A stretch of DNA of 64,000 nucleotides, taken from Flammeovirgaceae bacterium SG7u.111 (GTDB lineage: Bacteria > Bacteroidota > Bacteroidia > Cytophagales > Flammeovirgaceae). Under the pieces are notes generated by a model, which had not been told where the DNA came from, searched no databases, and saw nothing but the letters and a program-made list of their open reading frames with translations. The translations under genes were made by a program, and so were the position numbers. Positions within the stretch are counted from its first letter, which is position 1. Each line of letters opens with the position of its first letter. Positions 54,204 to 62,229 of the stretch are shown piece by piece. The stretch covers positions 1-64,000 of the forward strand of contig CP139021.1 of assembly GCA_034044135.1 (NCBI GenBank), in the 5' to 3' direction.

Positions 54204-56159
54204 CTAAATTTCTATACCAAGAATGAGGATATCGTCGTCTTGTGGATTGTCTCCTTTCCAGTCATCAAAAGCCTTTTCCATCATCTCTTTTTGACTATCG
54301 AGGTTCTCTTGGATGATATCGGCCATCAGATGCCTTACCTTTCTTTCTGAGAAAGGAACATTGTCTTTACCGCCTTTTTGTTTTTGGAAGCCATCTGTAA
54401 AAACCAGTATTTTTTCCGATTTGGAGAGGCTGAAAGTTTTGTTGCTGAAGCTTCTATTGGTACCAAAGTGCGATCCGCCAACGGGTATGTGGTCAGGAGT
54501 TACTATTTGTAAGCCTTGCTTTTTAATGTGATAAAGGGAGATGTTGGCACCCGAATAAACTAACCTGCGGCTTGTCGTATTGATAGAGATGACCGCCATA
54601 TCCACACCGTCTTCAAACATGTTTTCTACGCCTTCTTGTTGGGTTGATTTTGCTAAACGCCCGTTAAGCTCAGAAAGAATATCGGAAGGGGTGAAATGAG
54701 AATTTTCGTTGATCACCTGCTTGATCATAGAAGCGACAAAGAGGTTTTTAACTGTTCCGTGTAAGCCATGTTCGTTACAGTCTGCTATTACCAAAATGAT
54801 ATTATCCCTCGAATGGGAAAAAACAGCAAAATCGCTACCAATTTCCGAGGCTGATCTCTTTACTAAAAAATGGTTCGAAAATATATTTAGAATGGCCGGG
54901 CTTTCGGGAAGAAATACACTTTGAATGTTTTTGGAATAGTGGATAGTATAATCGATCAGTTTTTGCTTTTGCAAAAGGATTTGCTGCTGTTTTTCCACCT
55001 CCTGCCCTTTCAAAATCAGCTGGGTATTTGAGTCTTTTTTAATCTTTGTACGGTTGTACCACACAAGGGAAAGCAGGGCTGCCAAAAGGATAATTAAGCT
55101 TACAGACGCAATTCTTAACTGGCTAAATTTCGATTTTTGAACCAAATGTTTAATTTCCTGCTCCTTTTCCTTGATCTTATATTGAATCTCAAGTTCGGCT
55201 ATTTTCCTACGGGTAATATGACTAATCATACTATCCTCTGTAGCAATATAAAGCTTGTTGTAGATCAGTGCCGACTGGTAATCTTTTTCGTCTTCGTAGA
55301 TGGTAGCTAGGGCTTTGTAGCTATTTCTTACCAGTGAAATGGAGTTAAGCTCCTCCGAAATCCGCAAGCCTTTTCGTGTGTTTTCAATAGCAAGGTCATG
55401 CTGTTTGAGTGCATGATAGGCATCGCCAAGTTTGAGGTACCCAGCCGAGAGGCCAAATTTATTATTTGTTTGCTGGCTTACTTCCAAACTTCTGTTGATA
55501 TAGGTAATAGCCTTTTCGGGTTGGTTAAGGTTTAGATAGAGATCTCCTAGGTTTACAAGAGGCTTGTATATGAGATATGGATTGTTGATCTCATTTGCCT
55601 TCTCCAAACAATCAGTTAAAGTTGTTTCTGCCTCTGCATACCTTCCCAAATTTAGCTGACTAAGGCCTTTTAAGTTGAGGGCATTGGCCAGACCATAAGC
55701 ATCTTCTATTTCTTTCCATATTGCAATTTCTCTTTCGGAAAAGTTGAGGGCATTCATGAAATTGTTGACGAGGAGATAGGTGACACCAATTTTGTGCAGT
55801 ACATCAGCTTTGAGGGCTTCGTCTTCTAAAGTTTCGGCAATGGTGAGTACCTCCATAAAATAGATGAGGGCTTGTTCGGACTGGCCGATGGTTCGGTGAA
55901 CTATGCCCAAGTTCAAAAGAGATTCTCCCAAACTCTCATTATCCTCCTTTTCTTTTGCAAGCTTAACGGCTTCTTTGGCATAGAACATAGCCCTTTCCGT
56001 ATTTGTGTTTCTATACAACACAGAAATTTCATTCAAAATCAGCACCTTTTTCGTACCAGAAGATCTTGCAAGTTCAGTCTTTAAGCTGTCAATTTTATAA
56101 TCTGCAAAGGCTGATTGAAAGCTTAATAGAATAATACATATAAGGAAAATTCTATTCAT
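54204..56159 (-). CDS. TPR protein with SpoIIE-type PP2C phosphatase domain
   Basis: A 651-residue membrane-bound signalling protein. A signal peptide (to about residue 19) precedes a periplasmic array of tetratricopeptide repeats (about 40-310). A membrane helix near 350-372 (IASVSLIILLAALLSLVWY) and a coiled coil follow, then a SpoIIE phosphatase domain (about 430-651) with VIADCNEHGLHGTVKN, DMAVISINTTSRRLVYSGAN, FTDGFQKQKGG and DDDILILGIEI. It probably senses in the periplasm and dephosphorylates a cytoplasmic protein, such as an anti-sigma antagonist. No partner is adjacent. Confidence 0.9.
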   Translation of the reverse strand: MNRIFLICIILLSFQSAFADYKIDSLKTELARSSGTKKVLILNEISVLYRNTNTERAMFYAKEAVKLAKEKEDNESLGESLLNLGIVHRTIGQSEQALIYFMEVLTIAETLEDEALKADVLHKIGVTYLLVNNFMNALNFSEREIAIWKEIEDAYGLANALNLKGLSQLNLGRYAEAETTLTDCLEKANEINNPYLIYKPLVNLGDLYLNLNQPEKAITYINRSLEVSQQTNNKFGLSAGYLKLGDAYHALKQHDLAIENTRKGLRISEELNSISLVRNSYKALATIYEDEKDYQSALIYNKLYIATEDSMISHITRRKIAELEIQYKIKEKEQEIKHLVQKSKFSQLRIASVSLIILLAALLSLVWYNRTKIKKDSNTQLILKGQEVEKQQQILLQKQKLIDYTIHYSKNIQSVFLPESPAILNIFSNHFLVKRSASEIGSDFAVFSHSRDNIILVIADCNEHGLHGTVKNLFVASMIKQVINENSHFTPSDILSELNGRLAKSTQQEGVENMFEDGVDMAVISINTTSRRLVYSGANISLYHIKKQGLQIVTPDHIPVGGSHFGTNRSFSNKTFSLSKSEKILVFTDGFQKQKGGKDNVPFSERKVRHLMADIIQENLDSQKEMMEKAFDDWKGDNPQDDDILILGIEI

Positions 56160-56344
56160 TTAATATTGAAATATTTAGGCTGCCACAAAACTAATCAAAA
56201 TTGTACTATGTGGCGAAATAGTTGCATTAAAATTCTTGCGTAAAAGAGTTGCAATTAAGTAGTTGCCTATTAAATGATAGATTAGAGTTTTTGAAATAAG
56301 AAGCTTATTTTAGGCAAAATTTTATTTAAAATAAACGATAGAAA

Positions 56345-56668
56345 ATGGAAAACTCTGAAAGTAATTTATTTGTACATCATGTGTTTTTTTGGTTGAAAAA
56401 GCCCAATGATGAGGCGGTAAGGCAACAATTTGAAAAGGGCTTGGAAGAATTGGTGAAGATAAAAGAAATAAAATCATCTCATTTAGGAGTTCCTGCCGAT
56501 ACCGATAGACCAGTGATTGACAGCACTTATCAGTACTCGCTTCTGGTGCTTTTTGATAGTAAAGCAAATCATGATATTTACCAAGACCATCCTATTCATC
56601 ACAAGTTTATAGCCGAAAATTCGATGTATTGGGAGAAGGTTCAAGTGTACGATTCAGTTGATATGTAG
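56345..56668 (+). CDS. Dabb family (stress-responsive alpha/beta barrel) protein
   Basis: A 107-residue ferredoxin-like dimeric barrel protein. LFVHHVFFWLKKPNDEAVRQQF and VLFDSKANHDIYQDHPIHHKFI match the Dabb family. Enzymatic activity is not known. It stands alone after a 185-base gap with no other gene. Confidence 0.88.
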   Translation: MENSESNLFVHHVFFWLKKPNDEAVRQQFEKGLEELVKIKEIKSSHLGVPADTDRPVIDSTYQYSLLVLFDSKANHDIYQDHPIHHKFIAENSMYWEKVQVYDSVDM

Positions 56669-56744
56669 GTTTATTTTTTGAATCTCAAAGAGGGAATATT
56701 TCTCCATTGAGCATTTTTGGAACAAGAACGAAACCTTTTACATC

Positions 56745-57339
56745 ATGAAACCAGCTAAGACCCTGTTGTTTGCCCTTGTGCTGATTAGTTTTTGGGTGTA
56801 CTAATTCTCCAAGGAGGTGGAGGTAATGGGAGAGGATTGGACTTCCCTTTTTCCTGAGGAGGAAATTGCTGTAGAAACAGAAAAAGCGAGAGTGGTGGAA
56901 GGAGCGGATAAGTTGGATATAGTTGAGAATAATGTGCTAACTACAGAGGCTGTTCCGCTTGGTTCTTTTCCCAAAACTCTCCCTGAAAGTGAAAAGAAGT
57001 ATCTTATCTTTAGGTGAGAGTTTTGACCTCGGCAAGGTGAAAATAGAGACAGTAGGGAATTTGCAAGAGGGTGGTACTATTGAGTATTGCAGTTGGGTAG
57101 CTGTAGGAGAAAAAGATGGAAAAATCGTAGAGCAAGTGCTATCTGGAGAAGAAAATTTTGACGATGCCATGTACAGACTAATTTTTGTAGCCGACCTAGA
57201 TGGTGATGGAATTCCTGACATAGTAGCTGATCTTACCAATCATTATAATGTATCTAAAAAGATGCTTTTCCTTTCCTCTTTGGCAGATGAAGGAGAGTGG
57301 CACAAAAAAGTTGGAGACTTTACTGCGATAGGTTGCTAG
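56745..57339 (+). pseudogene. Decaying gene for an exported protein with Asp-rich repeat (stop plus frameshift)
   Basis: The ATG at 56745 opens a signal-like sequence (MKPAKTLLFALVLISFWVY), broken by TAA at 56802-56804. The same frame resumes (FSKEVEVMGEDWTSLFPEEE) to 57017, where it ends in another stop; the next frame then continues at about 57000 (SLGESFDLGKVKIETV) to 57339. The joined product would be about 197 residues, with a Ca-binding-like loop DLDGDGIPDIVADL as in FG-GAP or dockerin repeats. Two separate lesions make this a likely pseudogene, or two sequence errors. The end abuts holB with no gap. Confidence 0.7.
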
Positions 57340-58467
57340 CTATATTTTGAACAATTTGCCCATTTGGAGGGAAAGGTTCATGAATAGGATTTTAGGATTG
57401 GCATTTCGCTCCACAAACCTTATGGACTCGTTGAAATACTTGGTCATGTATTCAAACCGCTGAGGAGTAAGCACTTTGCTGAAGTTTTTTACAAACTCTA
57501 GTTCTTTGTCTTCCAACCTTACCAGTTTTTCTTCGGCAAACTGCCAAGCCATAGACTCGCGAGTAATACCCAAAGCATATTGAAAGAGGCTCTTTTGGGC
57601 TTCTTTTCCCATTTTTTGGAACTCCTCGGCAAAGTCGACCATGCTGGTGTAGTCGTTTCTGAAACAAATCCGCATCCATTCCTTAAAATATTCCGTGCTG
57701 TTATCCTGATGGTCTGTAATAAGACGAAGTGCGGTATTCATATTGCCCTCTGCCAAATAGGAAATATGCCCAGCCTTTTCCTCGGGTATGCTATACTTTT
57801 CAGTTAAAATGGATTTTAGCTCAGCATCGTGGAAATCGCGCACTTTTACCGCTTGGGTACGGGAAAGGATGGTGGTTAGCAACTGTTCCGAGTGGTTGGT
57901 AACCAAAAAGAAAAGTGTCTTTGGAGGTGGCTCTTCTAATATTTTAAGAATAGCGTTGGCAGCCGAAGGATGCATGAGTTCGGGTAGCCACACCATCATT
58001 ATTTTGAATTCCCCTTCAAAGGCTTTTAAGGAAAGAGACCTAATAATATTGAGGCTTTCTTCTTTTGAAATAGTGCATTGTTTATTTTCTGCTCCAAAGT
58101 AAAATGCCCATTCGGGCAAGGTGCGGTAAGGACTTTCTGTCAAAAATTCTCGCCAGTCGGGCAAGAATGCTTGGCTAATCGCATCTTTGTTTTTGGTGAT
58201 TTTCTTGGTAGTGGCTGTGGGGAAAATGAAGTGCAGGTCTGGGTGGATAAATTTTTTCATCTTCACACAAGACGGACATTTCCCACAGGAATCATTTTCT
58301 TGCTGATCAGTACAGCTTACATAGGTGGCAAATGCTAGCGCTAAAGGTAGGTTAGCATTTCCGGGAGAGGACATAAAAAGCTGGGCGTGGGCTACATGAC
58401 CTTTGCTCACCGATTGGATCAGTGTTTTTTTTACTTCTTCTAGTCCGTTTATATCTGAAAATTGCAC
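57340..58467 (-). CDS. holB: DNA polymerase III subunit delta'
   Basis: The clamp-loader subunit, 375 residues. Four zinc-type cysteines are at 52, 61, 64 and 67 (CGKCPSC). The Walker A position reads SSPGNANLPL without the Lys, as expected of delta', which does not hydrolyse ATP. The sensor segment LKILEEPPPKTLFFLVTNHSEQLLTTILSRTQ is diagnostic. It converges on the pseudogene, the two stop codons being back to back. Confidence 0.93.
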   Translation of the reverse strand: MQFSDINGLEEVKKTLIQSVSKGHVAHAQLFMSSPGNANLPLALAFATYVSCTDQQENDSCGKCPSCVKMKKFIHPDLHFIFPTATTKKITKNKDAISQAFLPDWREFLTESPYRTLPEWAFYFGAENKQCTISKEESLNIIRSLSLKAFEGEFKIMMVWLPELMHPSAANAILKILEEPPPKTLFFLVTNHSEQLLTTILSRTQAVKVRDFHDAELKSILTEKYSIPEEKAGHISYLAEGNMNTALRLITDHQDNSTEYFKEWMRICFRNDYTSMVDFAEEFQKMGKEAQKSLFQYALGITRESMAWQFAEEKLVRLEDKELEFVKNFSKVLTPQRFEYMTKYFNESIRFVERNANPKILFMNLSLQMGKLFKI

Positions 58468-58600
58468 CTTTTTCTAGCGTTTTATTGGATGACAAATGTA
58501 GTAATTTTTAAAACCCTTTGGTAAACTCTCGCTCTGCAACTATATAATTGATACTAGGCTTATTTCAACTATTTTAACTTTCAATTTGGTGACTGAGAAG

Positions 58601-58608
58601 TATATTTG
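58601..58608 (+). promoter_or_regulatory. Candidate -7 box for the DUF1080 gene
   Basis: TATATTTG is an exact TAnnTTTG match. It overlaps the in-frame TTG at 58606, so transcription from here would start after that codon, which favours the ATG at 58630. No clear -33 element is seen. Confidence 0.4.
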
Positions 58609-58629
58609 ATTGTACAACCCTTAAAACTG

Positions 58630-59376
58630 ATGGAAATGGAAAGACAACTGCTTAATTTTTTTTCAGGAATCATTTTAATGATGCTGTATGCTTGTGGCGG
58701 TCAGCCAGCTCAAAAGGAGGAAGCAGAAGCAATAGAGTCAAAGGCTGAAGCGTTTGTGGATTTGTTTAATGGAAAAAGCTTGGAGGGCTGGAAAGTGATA
58801 GGGGTAAAAGAAGCAAGGTTTTATGTGGAAGACGGGATGCTAGTAGCAGAAACGACTATGGGCATTCCCAACACTTTTTTGGCAACGGAGAAAGAGTACA
58901 GTGATTTCGAGTTGGAAGCAACAGTCAAAGTACCCCAAGGAATCAATACTGGCATTCAATACAGAAGTGCGGTTTATCCTATCGATACTGCGACCGTTTA
59001 TGTTACAGGAAAGCTAGATACGGTAACAAGGAACTGGGAAGCAGGTAGGGTTCATGGTTATCAATTTGAGTTAGACCCTTCAGAAAGAGCGTGGTCGGGA
59101 GGGTTTTATGAAGAAGGAGGTCGAGGTTGGATAGAGCATTTGGCTGACCAAGATGAGAAGCGGGCAGCTTTTAAAAATGGGGACTGGAATAAACTGAAGG
59201 TAGTAGTGAGGGGAGATAGTCTCCAGACATGGCTCAATGACGTGCCTATTATAAATACGACCGATGGTGGAGCAGAAAGTGGCTTTATAGCGATTCAGCT
59301 TCACAGTATAAATAAAGAAGAAGATGCGGGGAAGAAAATTCTATTTAAAGATATAAGGTTAAAAGAGCTTCATTAA
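58630..59376 (+). CDS. DUF1080 lipoprotein (3-keto-disaccharide hydrolase-like)
   Basis: A secreted lipoprotein of 248 residues. The signal ends in a lipobox-like LYAC with Cys22, then GGQPAQKE. The DUF1080 jelly-roll domain follows: FVDLFNGKSLEGWKVIG, LATEKEYSDFELEATVKVPQGINTGIQYRS, GYQFELDPSERAWSGGFYEEGGRGW and the closing IAIQLHSI...FKDIRLKEL. The family includes glycosidases acting on 3-keto sugars, but activity here is inferred only from the family. Confidence 0.87.
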   Translation: MEMERQLLNFFSGIILMMLYACGGQPAQKEEAEAIESKAEAFVDLFNGKSLEGWKVIGVKEARFYVEDGMLVAETTMGIPNTFLATEKEYSDFELEATVKVPQGINTGIQYRSAVYPIDTATVYVTGKLDTVTRNWEAGRVHGYQFELDPSERAWSGGFYEEGGRGWIEHLADQDEKRAAFKNGDWNKLKVVVRGDSLQTWLNDVPIINTTDGGAESGFIAIQLHSINKEEDAGKKILFKDIRLKELH

Positions 59377-59395
59377 ACGTACTTTAGTAAAAGAA

Positions 59396-59436
59396 AAAAT
59401 GTAGGCTGCTCACTGTGTAACCTACATTTTCTTTTT
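59396..59436. terminator. Terminator shared by convergent DUF1080 and DUF5522 genes
   Basis: AAAATGTAGG (59396-59405) pairs with CCTACATTTT (59421-59430), then T residues. The right arm contains the stop codon of the minus-strand gene at 59422-59580, so the hairpin reaches into that coding sequence. Confidence 0.75.
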
Positions 59437-59580
59437 ATACTCCCATGGGCAATGCTTGCACCCGTTTTTGCAGCAATAGCCCCTTTTGAGATGGTATGCT
59501 TTGGTGAATACTACAAACCCTTCTTTGGTGAAGTAATATTCTTCCTCTTTTAGCCCTTTGAAAGGTCTCTTTTTTTCCAT
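59422..59580 (-). CDS. DUF5522 family small cysteine-rich protein
   Basis: A 52-residue protein read from the minus strand: it opens MEKKRPFKGLKEEEYYFTKE, continues with GFVVFTKAYHLKRG, and carries the cysteine motif YCCKNGCKHCPWEY near the end. The four-Cys pattern CC...C..C is the DUF5522 signature and may bind a metal. Function is unknown. It is convergent with the DUF1080 gene. Confidence 0.8.
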   Translation of the reverse strand: MEKKRPFKGLKEEEYYFTKEGFVVFTKAYHLKRGYCCKNGCKHCPWEYKKKM

Positions 59581-59720
59581 TAGCTCAACTTTTGTCGGTT
59601 ATTTTTATTTAGCAGTCTGTTTTCCCTTGCAAGAATAGGGGGATTTCTCTTTCCCTTTAGGTTTAAAAACAGAAAAATATGTTTATTCTCATCTTTTTGT
59701 GAACCACTATTGTTGGCTGT

Positions 59721-59757
59721 TAACAAAAAAAACCTTGCCCATTTGAGCAAGGTTCTT
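59721..59757 (-). terminator. Minus-strand intrinsic terminator
   Basis: Read on the minus strand, AACCTTGC and GCAAGGTT form a stem (59731-59738 and 59747-59754) followed by eight T. It lies about 50 bases past the stop of the minus-strand gene at 59809 and supports that gene. Confidence 0.75.
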
Positions 59758-59808
59758 ATAAAAAACCCTAGGGATTATCTAGTCATCATGAATATTTTGG
59801 AGTCCTTT

Positions 59809-60042
59809 TCAGGAAACTGCTATGCTTTTCGCTATTGGGTATTTACCTCTCAATGAGTTGAACAAATCGTTGAATTTTCTTTCGCACCATTTAAGTAGGT
59901 CTTTAACTTCGTCGTTTGCAAGTTGTTTGATCGCTTTGTCTAATTCTTTTTCAAAAAGTTTAATGTCAAAACTTACTTTTTCTAAAATAACTTTGCTGTA
60001 TTCCAGCATGTTCGTCTGTGCTTGCATAATGTTAATGGTCAA
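59809..60042 (-). CDS. Small helical protein of unknown function
   Basis: A 77-residue charged protein; the true start may be the internal ATG at 60025-60027 (MQAQTNMLEYSKVILEKVSF). It is predicted almost wholly helical, with SFDIKLFEKELDKAIKQLANDEVKDLLKWCERKF, and has no membrane segment. Similar short proteins occur in Bacteroidota but I do not know their role. A good terminator follows, and a small membrane protein gene lies upstream on the same strand. Confidence 0.65.
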   Translation of the reverse strand: MTINIMQAQTNMLEYSKVILEKVSFDIKLFEKELDKAIKQLANDEVKDLLKWCERKFNDLFNSLRGKYPIAKSIAVS

Positions 60043-60073
60043 TTAGGGTTATTTGTTGATTTTAAGCTATGGT

Positions 60074-60271
60074 TTATGGTAATTCTAAAGCTAAAGCGTG
60101 CTTGTTTAGTTGGTCTTTTGGTTGTTCGGTATGACTAGCATCGTGCCGGTTCGATACCAAATATCTTTTGGGTGAAAAGAACATAAGCATTACTACGCAC
60201 ATGAAGAGCATAAGTCCTAGCAAGTACATAAACTTGTGAGTCTTTTCTTTAGTTCTAACAGAATTTTGCAT
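60074..60271 (-). CDS. Small single-pass membrane protein
   Basis: A 65-residue protein with one strongly hydrophobic, Met-rich helix (MYLLGLMLFMCVVMLMFF, about residues 15-32), a basic start and a polar His/Asn-rich tail. Not recognised. It is 31 bases upstream of the helical protein gene on the same strand and probably shares its transcript. Confidence 0.5.
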   Translation of the reverse strand: MQNSVRTKEKTHKFMYLLGLMLFMCVVMLMFFSPKRYLVSNRHDASHTEQPKDQLNKHALALELP

Positions 60272-60321
60272 TATAATTTTCGTGATTATCGAGTATTGTA
60301 TTTCATGTTTTTAAATGAAGC

Positions 60322-60603
60322 TCAAAGCAAAAAAGATTGCTTTAGGTCGATAATAGAAATGGGAGTGAATGGGGCGTGCCCAATGGGGTAAGTTTTTTCT
60401 CTATGTGGAAAGTGGTTTGGAGTATAATATGCTAAACTAGTATTGCAGGTAATTTGTTTTTTCTGGGAAGTACAAACCCCATGTTTTACATAGCAGATTA
60501 CCGTTTCAGTATTTTTAGTACTTGAAAGTGTAGGTGAAACTCCTTGTATTAGTAAAACAATGGTTACGGAGAAAAAAAATTGCCTATGAAATAGTTTGTT
60601 CAT
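60322..60603 (-). CDS. Small putative secreted protein
   Basis: A 93-residue frame with a signal-like start (MNKLFHRQFFFSVTIVLLIQ) and a short mature part holding three Cys (VICYVKHGVC, QITCNTS) and a His/Pro-rich end (HFPHREKTYPIGHAPF). Not recognised. Its reality rests on the signal peptide and position in a row of small minus-strand genes. Confidence 0.45.
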   Translation of the reverse strand: MNKLFHRQFFFSVTIVLLIQGVSPTLSSTKNTETVICYVKHGVCTSQKKQITCNTSLAYYTPNHFPHREKTYPIGHAPFTPISIIDLKQSFLL

Positions 60604-60738
60604 ATTTATTGTAATCGTACTACATTATATGTACGGGAGTAGGTATAAAATGTTGTCAATTTTTATGAATTATTTTCTCTCGATCTTATAATAAGCATTT
60701 AGATCAAAAAATAAAGCTAAGAAATAAGGGTGCATTGT

Positions 60739-61575
60739 TTATGAAGTCAAAAAAGCTTCTACATCTTGTGCAGAATCCATTGGTATTTCTTCCATGGGCA
60801 GGTGGCCTATGAGGTCATAAATGATTAGTTCGTTATGTGGGATGGCTTCATGGAATTTGCTGGCATTTTCCACGGGGATCCATTTGTCTTCTTTCCCCCA
60901 CAATATGAGGGTGTGCTGTTTTATTTCTTTAAGATGACGTGTGTTGTCTTTAAACTTCCCATTTACCATTTTAAAAAAAGCTTCAGGATTCCCTTCTCTA
61001 TTAAAAAGATCATAATAGCGATCGACCAAAGTTGGTGTTACTTTAGATTGGTTAAAGTATACTTCTTTTACAAAGTCTTCAAGTACTGTTTTTCTTACAG
61101 CATATTTTATTACTCTGTTGACAAAAGGTGTTTGAGCCATTTTGAAAGGAAGCGGAATGCTTTTGGTATCTAAAAAACCTGCCGAATCTATCAAAATGAG
61201 TTTTTTTACTTGATTGGGGAATTTTAGGGCATATTCCCAAGCTACCCAGCCACCTAACGAGCTACCGGCAATGCTGCATTTTTCTACATCGAGTACGGCT
61301 AAGAAAAGCCGAATAAACTTCAAAAAGTAAGGCATATCGTACCTTCCTTCATTGTTTGGTCCAGTAAGCCCAAAGCCTGGGAGGTCTAATCTTATTACGG
61401 TGTACCTCCTAGAGAGGATCTTGGTCCATTCGTCGTAGGTATGGAGAGAGGAAAATGAGCCGTGTAGCAAAAGTAAATAAGGACCACTCCCCTCCATTCG
61501 GTAGTGGGTGAGAACGCCTTTGAGGGGGATAAACCTCGAATGGCGGTTGGTGTATTTGGCAAGAAGTTCGGTCAC
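60739..61575 (-). CDS. Alpha/beta fold hydrolase
   Basis: A 278-residue hydrolase with the classical triad: nucleophile Ser106 in GSSLGG, acid Asp in LILWGKEDKWIP, and His in IGHLPMEE. The oxyanion segment LLLLHGSFSSLHTYDEW and RLDLPGFGLTGP are typical of the esterase/epoxide hydrolase-like group. Substrate unknown. An in-frame alternative start is not obvious. Confidence 0.9.
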   Translation of the reverse strand: MTELLAKYTNRHSRFIPLKGVLTHYRMEGSGPYLLLLHGSFSSLHTYDEWTKILSRRYTVIRLDLPGFGLTGPNNEGRYDMPYFLKFIRLFLAVLDVEKCSIAGSSLGGWVAWEYALKFPNQVKKLILIDSAGFLDTKSIPLPFKMAQTPFVNRVIKYAVRKTVLEDFVKEVYFNQSKVTPTLVDRYYDLFNREGNPEAFFKMVNGKFKDNTRHLKEIKQHTLILWGKEDKWIPVENASKFHEAIPHNELIIYDLIGHLPMEEIPMDSAQDVEAFLTS

Positions 61576-61724
61576 TACTTACGGTTTTGGTTGCGGTTGT
61601 TTAAGTTTAACAAAAAATACTTCAAGCTGATTCACCTCATAGTGACTTTTTGTACGAGTTTTAAATCTAAAATGAGTGGAGGTCAGGTAATTGGGCAAGT
61701 TTTTTTAATTTCTAATAAAATAAA

Positions 61725-61732
61725 TACCTTTG
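61725..61732 (+). promoter_or_regulatory. Candidate -7 promoter box
   Basis: TACCTTTG fits TAnnTTTG and lies only nine bases before the ATG at 61741. The transcript would be almost leaderless. No clear -33 TTTG is present. Confidence 0.35.
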
Positions 61733-61740
61733 CGGACTTA

Positions 61741-62106
61741 ATGAAAAAACAGAAAACCATAGGGCAGCTCGGGGCATTGCTCCTCACAATGTTAATGCTG
61801 ATCGTTTCTACCACAGATACGATGGCAGCGGCGTATGCTGTTCCTCAGGTGGAAAAATCGCAGCAGGAGCAGCCTGACGGCAGTTCTACTAACGATGTGA
61901 AGCTAGAACAAGGGCTTTGCTTTAACGCTGTTATTTCTCCAGTTGTCCATATAAGTTTTCACAAAAAAGTTTTTTTTAACCCCAGTTACGAGTATCAAAC
62001 TGTAGTAAACGATACGTACGAGCCTGTTGAAAAAGCTGTTTACCCTTCAGAACTTCCCTATTTTCAAACACTTCTTGAAAATATAATTACAAGGCACGCT
62101 CCCTAG
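61741..62106 (+). CDS. Putative secreted protein of unknown function
   Basis: A 121-residue protein with a signal peptide (MKKQKTIGQLGALLLTMLML then IVSTTDTMAAAYA) and a mature part with one Cys (GLCFNAVISPVVHISFHKKV). Aromatic residues are frequent toward the end (SYEYQTVVNDTYEPVEKAVYPSELPYFQTLLENI). The frame extends upstream to 61504 but that part overlaps the hydrolase gene and looks unlike a protein start. Family not recognised. It lies 123 bases before secD. Confidence 0.6.
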   Translation: MKKQKTIGQLGALLLTMLMLIVSTTDTMAAAYAVPQVEKSQQEQPDGSSTNDVKLEQGLCFNAVISPVVHISFHKKVFFNPSYEYQTVVNDTYEPVEKAVYPSELPYFQTLLENIITRHAP

Positions 62107-62229
62107 GTTATGCCTTTTCCATTCTTTCAATAGCTAAACGCTTTTATTTTATTAGAAAAATATGCTTGCAGCCCGCTACGGCTAGTTGCGGGTAATTTTA
62201 TATATTGATTTTTTCCAAACCTTAATAAT

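Noticed and set aside
57000-57020. Programmed frameshift in the gene at 56745-57339
   Set aside because: No convincing slippery heptamer was seen at the junction, and an upstream in-frame stop also breaks the gene, which favours decay.
58606-58629. TTG start for the DUF1080 lipoprotein
   Set aside because: The TTG lies inside a candidate -7 box, and the ATG at 58630 gives a normal lipoprotein signal.
61504-61740. Upstream in-frame extension of the secreted protein gene at 61741
   Set aside because: It overlaps the alpha/beta hydrolase gene on the other strand, has an unlikely composition, and would bury the clear signal peptide.
62172-62192. CCCGC/GCGGG hairpin before secD as a terminator or riboswitch
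   Set aside because: The stem is only five pairs and lacks a T run or known aptamer features.
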